From Algoriphagus resistens (GTDB lineage: Bacteria > Bacteroidota > Bacteroidia > Cytophagales > Cyclobacteriaceae), in contig NZ_LMXN01000002.1 of assembly GCF_001442615.1 (NCBI RefSeq), positions 62,001 to 126,000 on the forward strand: DNA of 64,000 bases, given 5' to 3'. Below the pieces are notes generated by a model, which was not told the origin of the DNA, made no database searches, and saw only the letters and a program-made list of their open reading frames with translations. Both the position numbers and the translations under genes were made by a program. Numbering within the stretch: the stretch's first letter is position 1; the number at the start of each line of letters is the position of its first letter. Shown in pieces: positions 56,283 through 64,000 of the stretch.

Positions 56283-58442
56283 ATGACTGAGAAAAGTAAT
56301 GATTTGTCTGACAAGGACAAGGTGACTCAACCCTCCAATTCCGAAGAGGCAAAGAGTATCGAAAAGGAAACTAATTCTGAAGCTAACGAAGATATTGTGG
56401 CTGATCAGGCCAGTGAGCCTGTGTCCGAGCCTTCCATAGAAGAAACTGCCAAGGTCACTTCCGAAGATGTAAAGGATACTGTAGGTCCCACAGAAACCGA
56501 TGAAACACCGGCCCGGGAGGCGACTATCAATGAAGAAGAGGCTCCTGAGGTAGACTCCTTTAAAACCGAAGAGCCAACAGGTAAAGAAGAACCAGCCACG
56601 CCAACTGAAAGTGCTGTTGAGGAAGTTATCCCTGAAGAGAAAACTGAAGGTGATGCTCCATCCACCCAGCCTGCAGAAGCCATAGTCTCTGATGAAGAGG
56701 AATCCGAAGAAGAGAATGAAGGAGACCATCATGAAGACTTTGATGTCACCTCACTTTCCAAAATTGAATTACTCGCTTTGCTGAAAAGTAAAGTTAAGCA
56801 AGACAATATCTATAAAATAGATAAGCTCGTCCATGAGATTAAAGCTGCTTTCGATGAGTTCACACATAAGGAAAAGGATGAAGCTTTGGAGAGATTCAAA
56901 GCAGAAGGCGGAGTAGAGGATGACTTTGACTTCCGTCCAAGTGATGAGGAGAAAGAGTTTAATACCTACTATTTCGAATACCGACATCAACTTAACACGC
57001 TTCGTAAGGAAGCTGAAAAGCAAAAGGAAAACAATCTCAACGCTAAGACTGAACTTCTAAACAAACTCCGTGAGCTGGTAGATGGAGAGGAGACTACGCT
57101 GAGTATGTCTACTATCAAGGCCTTACAGGAAGAATGGAAAAGTATCGGTCCAGTGCCCCCTTCACAGAATAAAAGTCTCTGGGCTAGCTATAATGCCTTG
57201 ATGGACCGCTTCTATGACAATAGGAGTATTTATTTTGAACTCAAAGAACTTGACCGCAAAAAAAACCTGGAAAGTAAATTAGAGCTTGTCGAGAAGGCTG
57301 AGGGGCTGAAAGATGTAAAAGACCTGAAAGATGCCATTAAGGTTTTAAATGATCTTCATGAAGAATTTAAGCATATTGGTCCTGTTCCAAGAGATGAACA
57401 GGAGGGCTTATGGCAGAAATTCAAAGGTGCATCCGATGCGGTCTATGATAGAAGAAAGGATTTTTATGAAGGCCAGAAAGAAGTCTTCAAAGTAAATCAA
57501 GATCAGAAAGAAGCATTGATTGAGTCATTAAAGCCATTTGCGGAATTTCATGCAGACAGAATTCGGGATTGGAACATCAAGACTAAGGAAATCCTTGAAA
57601 TCCAGAAAAACTGGCAGAAGATTGGGCCGGTTCCCAGGGAGTCCGGCAAGGAAATAAACAAGTCATTCTGGGCTTCTTTCAAGCAATTTTTCCATAACAA
57701 GAACTTGTTTTTCAAAGAGCTTGATGAAATCCGGGCTGCGAACCAGTTAAAAGCAGAAGAACTGATTGCCAAAGCCGAGGAACTGAAAGACAGTTCAGAC
57801 TGGCAGAATACTGCCAATGCTCTGGTGAAGCTACAGCAGGATTGGAAAAAACTTGGTCCGACACCTGAAAAAAACAGAGACAGCCTTTACAAGCGCTTTA
57901 AACTTGCTTGTGACACATTCTTTGACAATAGAAGAAACTCCACTAAACAGTCAAATGTTGAGTTCGAGGATAATCTTGAGAGCAAGCAGGACATCTGTAA
58001 AAAAATTACGGAAGCAGCTGAGAGTGGAGAGGTATCAGAGGATGCATTGACCGAATTAGTCGGTGAATTTAATGATATCGGGTTTGTGCCGAGAAAAGCC
58101 ATGAAGGATATACAGACCCAGTTTAAAACTGCTGTCGATCTATACTTGGAGAAGCTAAGCCCTGAAGGCGAAGGAAGGGAAGATTTCCTGTTCAGGTTAA
58201 ATCTGAACAGATTACAGTCTGATCCTAACGCTGTGAAAACACTGAATAAGAAGGAACACGGTATTCGTAAGCAAATTTCTGAATTGGAGAATAATATCAC
58301 CCTCTGGAAAAACAACCTGGAATTCTTTGCTGCCTCAAAAACTGCCGACAAATTGAAAGACCAGTTTGACCTGAAGATTCAAAAGGCTGAAGAGGAAATA
58401 GAGAAATTGAAAAGCAAGTTGTCAATTTTAAGAGAATTTTAA
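56283..58442 (+). CDS. DUF349-repeat coiled-coil protein
   Basis: A 719-aa protein. The first about 150 residues are highly acidic and low complexity (Glu/Ser/Thr/Pro-rich). The rest holds several DUF349 helical repeats marked by LQEEWKSIGPVPPSQNKSLW, EEFKHIGPVPRDEQEGLW, NWQKIGPVPRESGKEINKSF, DWKKLGPTPEKNRDSLY and FNDIGFVPRKAMKD. The C-terminus is coiled coil. ATG 56283 is preferred because an upstream frame start would place a hydrophobic extension of 11 residues not typical of the family. Function unknown; cytoplasmic. Confidence 0.9.
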   Translation: MTEKSNDLSDKDKVTQPSNSEEAKSIEKETNSEANEDIVADQASEPVSEPSIEETAKVTSEDVKDTVGPTETDETPAREATINEEEAPEVDSFKTEEPTGKEEPATPTESAVEEVIPEEKTEGDAPSTQPAEAIVSDEEESEEENEGDHHEDFDVTSLSKIELLALLKSKVKQDNIYKIDKLVHEIKAAFDEFTHKEKDEALERFKAEGGVEDDFDFRPSDEEKEFNTYYFEYRHQLNTLRKEAEKQKENNLNAKTELLNKLRELVDGEETTLSMSTIKALQEEWKSIGPVPPSQNKSLWASYNALMDRFYDNRSIYFELKELDRKKNLESKLELVEKAEGLKDVKDLKDAIKVLNDLHEEFKHIGPVPRDEQEGLWQKFKGASDAVYDRRKDFYEGQKEVFKVNQDQKEALIESLKPFAEFHADRIRDWNIKTKEILEIQKNWQKIGPVPRESGKEINKSFWASFKQFFHNKNLFFKELDEIRAANQLKAEELIAKAEELKDSSDWQNTANALVKLQQDWKKLGPTPEKNRDSLYKRFKLACDTFFDNRRNSTKQSNVEFEDNLESKQDICKKITEAAESGEVSEDALTELVGEFNDIGFVPRKAMKDIQTQFKTAVDLYLEKLSPEGEGREDFLFRLNLNRLQSDPNAVKTLNKKEHGIRKQISELENNITLWKNNLEFFAASKTADKLKDQFDLKIQKAEEEIEKLKSKLSILREF

Positions 58443-58490
58443 ATTTTTGTCACTCAGAATAAGGGAGATAGGATTTTTATTTTCTTGTGG

Positions 58491-58522
58491 TTTGGAGCAA
58501 ATAAAGTGATCTTCTATATTTG
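58491..58522 (+). promoter_or_regulatory. consensus promoter of tRNA-Thr
   Basis: TTTG at 58491-58494, exactly 20 bp spacer, then TATATTTG (TAnnTTTG) at 58515-58522, 20 bp upstream of the tRNA. It is the best match to the Bacteroidota primary-sigma consensus in the window. Confidence 0.8.
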
Positions 58523-58541
58523 CATCACAATAACGGAATAA

Positions 58542-58614
<73 letters not shown>

Positions 58615-58623
58615 CTCAAAATC

Positions 58624-58658
58624 AGGCACTTAGATCTAATCTGAGTGCCTCTTTTTTT
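58624..58658 (+). terminator. terminator of tRNA-Thr
   Basis: AGGCACTTAGAT at 58624-58635 pairs with ATCTGAGTGCCT at 58639-58650 (one T-G pair) over a 3-nt loop, followed by a T-run. Confidence 0.85.
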
Positions 58659-59237
58659 GTGCAAATCATGTGCACAAAAAATAAATTTGCCTGAATCCAT
58701 TCAGATCAGGAGACCCAGGATCCCATTTTTTCCAAAGAAGCTTTTCCTTGTCCCGACCGCTTTTGCTGAGAGCATCTATTTTGAGGGGATGAACTAACAG
58801 AATGAAGCTGCTTCTGCTCTCCGTCTCTGAAAGAAGCCTGATCCTTAATGAATGAGGATGGAACTTGGAAAACTGAGAAATTCAAACTCTTAAAAATTTA
58901 CTTCTTATCCCATGGTGCCTTCGACACATAACTATCCACGATGGAATTTAAATCCCATTTTTTATTTGAAATTGTCTGGTCAGCTGGAGCTGGCGATACA
59001 GAAGTCTAACCATTTTGAGGAAGATTTGGAGCTTTTGGCGAGGTTGTTCAGGTTTATGAATCTCAGTTAATAGATTAGAAATACTGATCTGGTGTTACAC
59101 TAGAAAGCCTAGGTCAATGATGAATAAGGTGGCTTCAGGAATATTGTCAAGAATCTCTTGAGCAGGATTTATATTGCAATAATCATAAAGTTACGTGAAA
59201 ACACGTATTTCATAAGCGGTCAGATTGCTGTAAATTC
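58659..59237. other. non-coding stretch with gene fossils downstream of tRNA-Thr
   Basis: No intact gene. Near 58950-59070 one frame reads IFYLKLSGQLELAIQKSN then HFEEDLELLARLFRFMNLS and stop, which looks like the tail of a lost gene; part of it recurs at 60470-60500. The rest shows only scattered short frames. Confidence 0.45.
58999..59029 (+). repeat. copy 1 of a degenerate 31-bp direct repeat
   Basis: It starts CAGAAGTC, ends ATTTGG, and matches 60470-60500 at 25 of 31 positions. Both copies can encode QKSN-x-FEE-x-L, so they are probably remnants of the same gene. The copies flank the two-gene cassette at 59238-60418. Confidence 0.5.
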
Positions 59238-59522
59238 ATGAATAAAATTATCATAAGTATGGATCAGGATATACAAAACACAGTGACAACCATCATTGCA
59301 GCTATTTCAGGGATGAAGCAGGAATTGATTAAGTTGGATTTCACCATTGCAGGTCCTCCTTTAAAGATTGGTAATCCGGACATTAACTATCTGGCTATGG
59401 CTTTAAGAGGGATCATCAAATCTTCCAATAGTGGGAAAACCTTAAAGAAATCCGAACTTACAAAATCAGGTATGACTGTGGGGCAGGTGGTGAAATTGGT
59501 GGAATCAAAGTTATTGCCATGA
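59238..59522 (+). CDS. uncharacterised 94-aa protein (first gene of a two-gene cassette)
   Basis: A 94-aa protein, family not recognised. It has no signal peptide; the first 25 residues include DIQNTVTTIIAAISGMKQEL, the middle KIGNPDINYLAMALRGIIKS, and the end a Lys-rich stretch KTLKKSELTKSG then TVGQVVKLVESKLLP. An alternative ATG lies eight codons in. Its stop overlaps the next start as ATGA, so the two are translationally coupled. Confidence 0.6.
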   Translation: MNKIIISMDQDIQNTVTTIIAAISGMKQELIKLDFTIAGPPLKIGNPDINYLAMALRGIIKSSNSGKTLKKSELTKSGMTVGQVVKLVESKLLP

Positions 59523-60418
59523 AAAAAATTTACTTATTATGTTGTGTTTTTCTGCCGCTACTGGCCAGTGGACAACAAGGAGATGATAAGCAGGATTTCT
59601 TTCAGAAACTGAGTGATGCAAATATTGGTTTACGTAAAAGTTATGCAGGATCGTCGAGTCAAGAGCAGAAGCCTGCCAACTTCTTTTTTAATCGTGATGT
59701 TAAGAACAATTCAAATTTTTTCACTGCTGATTTAGGTTTAAAAATCAGTGAACGGGATGTTTTTCAGAATACATCATTTAATGATAAAGTGTCTCTTGTG
59801 TTATTTCCAAAACTGGAATACCATAGGAACTCAGATGAGGAAAACAAAAAAGATGCCTTTTCAGCAGGGGTAAACATGGAGTTTTTCCCGGTTCCTTACA
59901 AGACACCCGTTACAGATGGCTGGGAAATAGCACCCTGGATTCAGGGATCGGTGGATATAAAGAATGATAAAGTAAATGATTTGAGTACCATGAATTACAG
60001 CTCCTACCTGAGCATATTCAGTTCTAAGGCATTTCTTCCCGGAGGAAAGGCCAGGGCCAAGGATGGGAGTCTAGTATTCCGGTATTTTGCATACTCCGGT
60101 TACGAATTGTATTCAGAATTTGAAGAAGTCAAGGGAGAGTCATCATACTGGTCCAGTAGAATATTTATGGAGTTATGGCCGATTCCAGCAAAAACCAAGG
60201 AATACATACAGTTGACATTTGAATACAATTATCGAAAATCTTTAAAAGATAGCCTCTATAGATCGGGGAATCTCAATTGGGCTACCATAGGGTTGAATAT
60301 CTATCCAACTGGGAAAGCTAATATTGGTTTGGGTCTTGAATATTCCAAAGGTGCAGACCCTACTAATTCGTTTTTAGATACTGAAAGACTACTCTTTGGG
60401 TTAAACGTGAAAATATAG
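59519..60418 (+). CDS. uncharacterised exported beta-rich protein (second gene of the cassette)
   Basis: A 299-aa protein with signal peptide ending LLASGQ (residue 19). The mature part has alternating beta strands such as FTADLGLKISERDVF, KVSLVLFPKLEYHRN, YIQLTFEYNYRKS and a final strand LLFGLNVKI, suggesting an outer-membrane beta-barrel. No family recognised. It is coupled by ATGA overlap to the 94-aa gene and lies in the island after tRNA-Thr. Confidence 0.6.
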   Translation: MKKIYLLCCVFLPLLASGQQGDDKQDFFQKLSDANIGLRKSYAGSSSQEQKPANFFFNRDVKNNSNFFTADLGLKISERDVFQNTSFNDKVSLVLFPKLEYHRNSDEENKKDAFSAGVNMEFFPVPYKTPVTDGWEIAPWIQGSVDIKNDKVNDLSTMNYSSYLSIFSSKAFLPGGKARAKDGSLVFRYFAYSGYELYSEFEEVKGESSYWSSRIFMELWPIPAKTKEYIQLTFEYNYRKSLKDSLYRSGNLNWATIGLNIYPTGKANIGLGLEYSKGADPTNSFLDTERLLFGLNVKI

Positions 60419-60469
60419 CGTCTAATTAGCCTTAAATTAAATTTTGTTGGATGGATGAGGTTCGCGGTT

Positions 60470-60500
60470 CAGAAGTCGAATTCTTTTGAGGAGTATTTGG
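60470..60500 (+). repeat. copy 2 of a degenerate 31-bp direct repeat
   Basis: Partner of 58999-59029 (25 of 31 identical). In frame it reads RFAVQKSNSFEEYLG before a stop. Confidence 0.5.
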
Positions 60501-60572
60501 GCAGGCGGGTGTAAAATTAACTCTGTCTAGGACTTTGAATTTAGTTAAATCTTTTAAGATAGAGCCGTATGA

Positions 60573-60734
60573 AAGAAGAAAGTATTAAAACAGTTTTTAT
60601 CAGGAGAGAACCTATTCGGAAAGGATTGTGCCTTAGCGCCTCTACTGCAGGAATTTCTGAAAGAATCCCTGCAGGCAGAGATGGACGGGCATCTTCGTGA
60701 TGAAGACAAAGGATGGTCTGGAATTGCAACTAAA
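60573..60734 (+). pseudogene. 5' fragment of an IS256-family transposase gene
   Basis: One frame reads KVLKQFLSGENLFGKD, then CALAPLLQEFLKESLQ and AEMDGHLRDEDKG, closely resembling the N-terminus of IS256 (mutator) transposases (GEDLFGKDGALAPLLK..., then AEMDxHL). The expected ATG at 60569 is in a different phase, and the frame is cut off by the adjoining IS3-type element. No catalytic DDE region remains. Confidence 0.65.
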
Positions 60735-60748
60735 AATGAGAGACTTTT

Positions 60749-61580
60749 TTATGCTGCTAGTCTTTCTTTTCCCAACAGCATTTCTTCCATTTGTTTCGGT
60801 GTTTTGTAACCTAAAGCCGAATGTGTTCTTTTGGTATTATAAAAACCTTCAATATATCCGAACACCTCTAACTTAGCGGACTGCTGATCCATAAATCTTC
60901 TGTGATAGACCATTTCAGTCTTTAGTGATTTGAAGAAGCTTTCCGCTACCGCATTATCCCAACAGTTTGCTTTCCTACTCATACTCTGGATTATGTTATT
61001 TTGGCTGAGTATTGCTTTAAATTCATCACAAGCATACTGAACCCCTCTGTCTGAGTGATAGATCAGTCCATTTTTGACAGCTCTGTTCCCAACAGCCATT
61101 TTTATGGCCGCTACAGTGGTGTTTCCTGCTGTCATATTAGTACTTAAAGACCATCCGATCACCTTTCTGTCTTCTAGATCTATAACAGTTGTCAAATACA
61201 GCCAGCCTTTGTCTGTATGGATATAGGTGATGTCCCCAACCCATTTTCTGGACAAAGAATCCGCTGAAAAATCCCGTTGGAGAAGATTTTCTGCTATCCT
61301 ATAATTATGGCTGGAATCTGTGGTGATTTTATATTTCTTTTTCACTTTACTGCGTATCCCATATCTGTTCATCAACCTTGCTACATAGGATCTGGAAACC
61401 AGGTCTCCGGTCTTATGCAGTTCAGCGGTTATTCTGGGGCTACCATATAGATATCTACTGGCTTTATGTACTTTTTGTATTTTCTCCACAAGTAGTTTAA
61501 TCCGTTGTTCTCCACGGGATTCTGGAGAAACTAACCAACGATAAAAACAACTTACACGCACGTTTCATACCCGGCACATC
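60749..61580 (-). pseudogene. IS3-family orfB transposase, damaged N-terminus
   Basis: The frame from 61561 to 60749 covers 270 residues including HTH_21-like KASRYLYGSPRITAELHK and an rve integrase core with DDE residues in WVGDITYIHT, LIYHSDRGVQYA and DNAVAESFFKSLKTE, ending KTPKQMEEMLLGKE. Upstream, REDVPGMKRACKL lies in another phase, and a part of the usual segment before FYRW is missing, so a small deletion has broken the start of the gene. The catalytic core itself is intact. Confidence 0.8.
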
Positions 61581-61610
61581 TTCTCTACGGAATATATATG
61601 CGGTTCTCTT

Positions 61611-61911
61611 CTATAAACCGGTATATGGTCTGTCTCCCTTGGAGAAGATGGCTATGGCCTTTTTTAAAATGTCACGCTCCAACTCTGCATCTTTGAGCCT
61701 CTTACGCAAAACGCTCAATTCCTTGCTGCTCAGGGCTTATCTTAGGGTTGTCAGGAAGAACCTTATTACCAATATAACGGGGATTCCTACGCCATTTACT
61801 AAGCAAACTAGGGTCGATATCTAACTCCCTGGCGACTTCTGCAACAGAGCCTTTCGCAATACTCAGATCAACAGACATTATCTTAAATGAATCATCAAAT
61901 TTTCTATGCAT
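61611..61911 (-). pseudogene. IS3-family orfA, frameshifted
   Basis: The frame begins MHRKFDDSFKIMSVDLS with the HTH SVAEVARELDIDPSLLSKWR, but after ISPEQQ it runs into a stop (GIERFA). In the next phase the expected continuation is present: KELSVLRKRLKDAELERD and ILKKAIAIFSKGDRPY. A single-base change around 61725 therefore disrupts the gene. Confidence 0.75.
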
Positions 61912-61952
61912 ATCTACAAATTTAAAGTTACTTCTTAAATCTGTCTCACATT

Positions 61953-62492
61953 AAATGTAGCAACTCCAGAGCCAAGCGCCTCCTCTTTAAGGAGAAGGTC
62001 GGGATGAGGTAGATAAACCAATTGCAAATTGATAAGAATATGCAGGGACTAGTTAAAAGAATATAGAAGTAAATCGGTAAATTCGGACTCACAGAAGACG
62101 CCCTGCGCTTCAAATCAAAACAGATGCTATTTTGGGTTTTTATGAGTCGTTAGTTAGAAGCATACAAGCTAGATCAGTATTGATAGAAGAAAACAAGAAG
62201 TTTCTACCACGAATTTAATGGAAGTCCAGCAATGAAAACCTGACCAAATACTGATAACTCAATATGAGAGATCGTCATTTAGCCCTTTAAATGCCCATGA
62301 GTGTATTTCCTCTTACATTTAAACTAACTAAGAATCGTGTTTTCCACTAACTTAAGGGTAGAACCAACAAGAAGAAGAGGAATGGTTTTTTTAGTAGGAC
62401 GAATATTTCACTTAAGAAAAGCTTTTTTTGAGGAACAAGTCTTCCATCATTAGCGTTTAAGAGAAAAATTCTCTTTATTTGAAAAAAAAGTT
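61953..62492. other. 540-bp stretch without recognisable gene
   Basis: No intact frame was seen. Around 61975-62010 there is CTCCTCTTTAAGGAGAAGG followed by GTCGGGATGAGG, a short hairpin-like sequence of a kind often repeated between genes in this phylum. The rest appears to be decayed DNA; the last about 100 bp must contain the promoter of the ATPase gene. Confidence 0.4.
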
Positions 62493-63833
62493 ATGCTGAT
62501 CAGATTTGTTGTGAATAACTTCCTCTCATTCAATGAGGAAAGGGAGTTTAATATGTTGGCAGGTTCCTTCAAAACCCATAAACATCATGTTTACAAAGCA
62601 GGCAAAGTTGATGTTTTGAAAGCAACTGCCATATATGGAGCAAATGGAGCAGGGAAATCAAACCTGATTAAAGCGATTGAGTTTTTGCAAGATACTGTGA
62701 GGGAAGGGGGGCTTCTACAATCTGTGAATGGTAAAAAGTTCAAACTAGATAAGGCAAATGCTAGTAAACCAGTTTCTTTTGAAATAGAGTTCTCAATTGA
62801 ACAGATTATATATGCTTATGGAGTTAGCTTTGATTACAATGTTGTAGTTGAAGAGTGGTTGTATGAGTCAGGAGTAACAAAAGAAGATAAACTTATATTT
62901 GAACGGAAGTCAACTAAATCAGGTAAGACTAATATAAAAATAGCAGATAAGTACCGCAGAACTCAAAAGCAAAAACTTTTGATAGAACTGCTAGAAGAGA
63001 ATCTTTTGAAGGCTAATGAATTGTTATTAGGTAAAACCGCGGAATTAAAGATTGATGTATTAATATCTGTTAAAAGGAAAATAACTAAAAATATTGTAAT
63101 TATTCATCCAGGTAGTAAAATCCATAGTTTAGTTCCCCCATTAACATCTTCATCAAAATTTAAAAAATTCGCTAACGACCTTTTGAACACTTTTGATACA
63201 GGTGTCAAAGAACTGGGGATAGAAACGATTGATTTTGAAAAATACTTTGGAGATGACGATGATGAATTAAAGAAAGAGATAATTGAACACATTGAGGCTG
63301 GAAATGATGTTACAATTGATACTCATGCGGGTGGTATTGTAGTTACAAAAGAGAAAGGGAAATACATAGTTAAGAAAGTCGTTTCTCATCATTTAGATAG
63401 TGATAGTAATAAAGTACAATTTGAGTTGAATGAAGAATCAGATGGTACGCAGCGACTTTTAGATTTTATTCCTGCATTTGATGGTATGCTACATCATGGG
63501 ATGACATTTATAATAGACGAAATAGATCAAAGTTTACATCCGTCACTTCTAAAATCCTTAGTTCGAAAGATTATGGAAGATGAAAAAACTAGTGGACAAA
63601 TGATATTTACAACCCATGAATCTAATTTATTAGACCTAGATATATTCAGGCAAGATGAAATTTGGTTTATTGAGAAAAATAAACAATTAGGGGGATCCCA
63701 TTTGTATTCCTTAAGCGACTTCAAACCCAGATATGATCTTGATATTCGTAAAGGTTATTTAAAAGGACGGTTTGGAGCTATTCCATTTCTTGCTCATCTA
63801 GAGGATTTAAAGTGGGAGACTAACGATGCATAA
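62493..63833 (+). CDS. AAA ATPase (AAA_15/AAA_21), RloA/AbiLi-like defence component
   Basis: A 446-aa SMC/ABC-like ATPase of the overcoming-lysogenisation type. It starts LIRFVVNNFLSFNEEREFNM, a family hallmark; Walker A is IYGANGAGKSNLIKAI; the signature-like SDGTQRLLDFIPAF is followed by Walker B TFIIDEIDQSLHPSLL and the H-loop MIFTTHESNLLD. No nuclease domain is attached. It overlaps the following RloB-family gene by 8 bp. ATPase plus RloB pairs are known as R-M-linked RloA/RloB and resemble AbiL; phage-defence function is inferred from these families. Confidence 0.85.
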   Translation: MLIRFVVNNFLSFNEEREFNMLAGSFKTHKHHVYKAGKVDVLKATAIYGANGAGKSNLIKAIEFLQDTVREGGLLQSVNGKKFKLDKANASKPVSFEIEFSIEQIIYAYGVSFDYNVVVEEWLYESGVTKEDKLIFERKSTKSGKTNIKIADKYRRTQKQKLLIELLEENLLKANELLLGKTAELKIDVLISVKRKITKNIVIIHPGSKIHSLVPPLTSSSKFKKFANDLLNTFDTGVKELGIETIDFEKYFGDDDDELKKEIIEHIEAGNDVTIDTHAGGIVVTKEKGKYIVKKVVSHHLDSDSNKVQFELNEESDGTQRLLDFIPAFDGMLHHGMTFIIDEIDQSLHPSLLKSLVRKIMEDEKTSGQMIFTTHESNLLDLDIFRQDEIWFIEKNKQLGGSHLYSLSDFKPRYDLDIRKGYLKGRFGAIPFLAHLEDLKWETNDA

Positions 63834-64000
63834 GAAAAGAGGCTATAAAAGAGATACACCAATAGAGCTAGTAAGAGATTACAAGCTTTTTGCTATTGCG
63901 TGTGAAGGAGGTAAACGAGAACCTGAATATTTTAAAACTTTAGAATATTTATCTAGAAAAATAAAAGTTGATATTATTGAAGAGAAGGTTACAGATGAAG
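63826..64000 (+). CDS. RloB-family protein (3' end outside window)
   Basis: The visible 58 residues start MHKKRGYKRDTPIELVRDYK and contain FAIACEGGKREPEYFKTLEY, the N-terminal signature (CEGxxxEPxYF) of RloB-like proteins. It begins inside the end of the ATPase gene (8-bp overlap), so the two are translationally coupled. RloB proteins are thought to be effectors in defence systems with an AAA ATPase partner. The remainder of the gene is beyond the window. Confidence 0.8.
   Translation, partial: MHKKRGYKRDTPIELVRDYKLFAIACEGGKREPEYFKTLEYLSRKIKVDIIEEKVTDE

Larger units (their letters stand above)
60735..61952 (-). mobile_element. degenerate IS3-family insertion sequence
   Basis: An element of about 1.2 kb with orfA and orfB-like frames on the minus strand. 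The left end AATGAGAGAC and, in reverse, the right end AATGTGAGAC match at 9 of 10 positions and are the candidate terminal repeats; AAA on both sides (60732-60734, 61953-61955) could be a 3-bp target duplication. Ends could instead be TG...CA at 60737 and 61950. It abuts an IS256 fragment and has frameshifts in both frames, so it is unlikely to move by itself. Confidence 0.75.

Noticed and set aside
62493..63833. ATPase as part of a PARIS (AriA/AriB) or Septu system
   Set aside because: The partner begins with a RloB signature rather than a DUF4435/TOPRIM or HNH pattern, so the RloA/RloB or AbiL-like reading is preferred.

Overview
The window is chromosomal DNA of a Bacteroidota bacterium, most likely order Cytophagales and close to Cyclobacteriaceae/Algoriphagus. 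This is inferred from gene content without any database search. The supporting signs are a SusC/SusD pair with a hybrid two-component regulator, a short primary sigma factor (287 aa) without region 1.1, a bacillithiol deacetylase (BshB1), DUF5686, DUF349, YqgE and START-like proteins typical of the phylum, and promoters of the TTTG-N19/20-TAnnTTTG type.

Region 1 (1-7.3 kb) is read leftward. It holds the 5' part of mnmE, an exported thioredoxin-like protein, and a Tro/Mnt-type manganese/zinc ABC operon under its own DtxR/MntR-type repressor. One permease of that operon carries a second, fused DtxR-like domain. The AT-rich gap upstream of the repressor (5890-6203) contains two TTTAG-N6-CTAAA operator-like palindromes, one perfect DnaA box and three near-perfect DnaA boxes packed into 28 bp. 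Genes left of 7.3 kb point left and most genes to the right point right, so this gap is a candidate replication origin.

Region 2 (7.3-25.1 kb) is mostly housekeeping: a glycosyltransferase, dapD, a TPR lipoprotein, an exported DnaJ-zinc-finger-like protein, a HerA-like ATPase, a BaiN-type flavoprotein, a YheT hydrolase, a GltB-like FMN protein, lhgO, a DUF5686 membrane protein, a six-bladed beta-propeller lipoprotein preceded by gene fossils, and thrS-infC-rpmI-rplT.

Region 3 (25.2-45.7 kb) is a polysaccharide utilisation locus: an apiosidase-like hydrolase, an Nramp-fold transporter lacking the normal metal-site motifs, a beta-helix lyase-like protein, SusC, SusD, a fasciclin lipoprotein, a GH31 enzyme, an alginate-lyase-family enzyme, an AraC regulator and a hybrid two-component sensor. 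The enzymes suggest a uronic-acid-containing glycan. A 33-residue membrane peptide gene follows the sensor, behind two 11-bp direct repeats spaced 22 bp.

Region 4 (45.9-58.6 kb) is core again: tRNA-Met, a START-like protein, an LptF/G permease with a long insertion, rpsO, pnp, rpoD, trxB, an M23/LysM protein, bshB1, pdxH, yqgE, a DUF349 protein and tRNA-Thr.

Region 5 (58.6-64 kb), downstream of tRNA-Thr, looks like a decayed accessory island. It has long non-coding stretches, a two-gene cassette of unknown function flanked by related short repeats, an IS256-family transposase fragment, a frameshifted IS3-family element, and at the right edge an AAA ATPase overlapping the start of a RloB-family gene. 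This ATPase/RloB pair is probably an anti-phage defence system and continues past the window.
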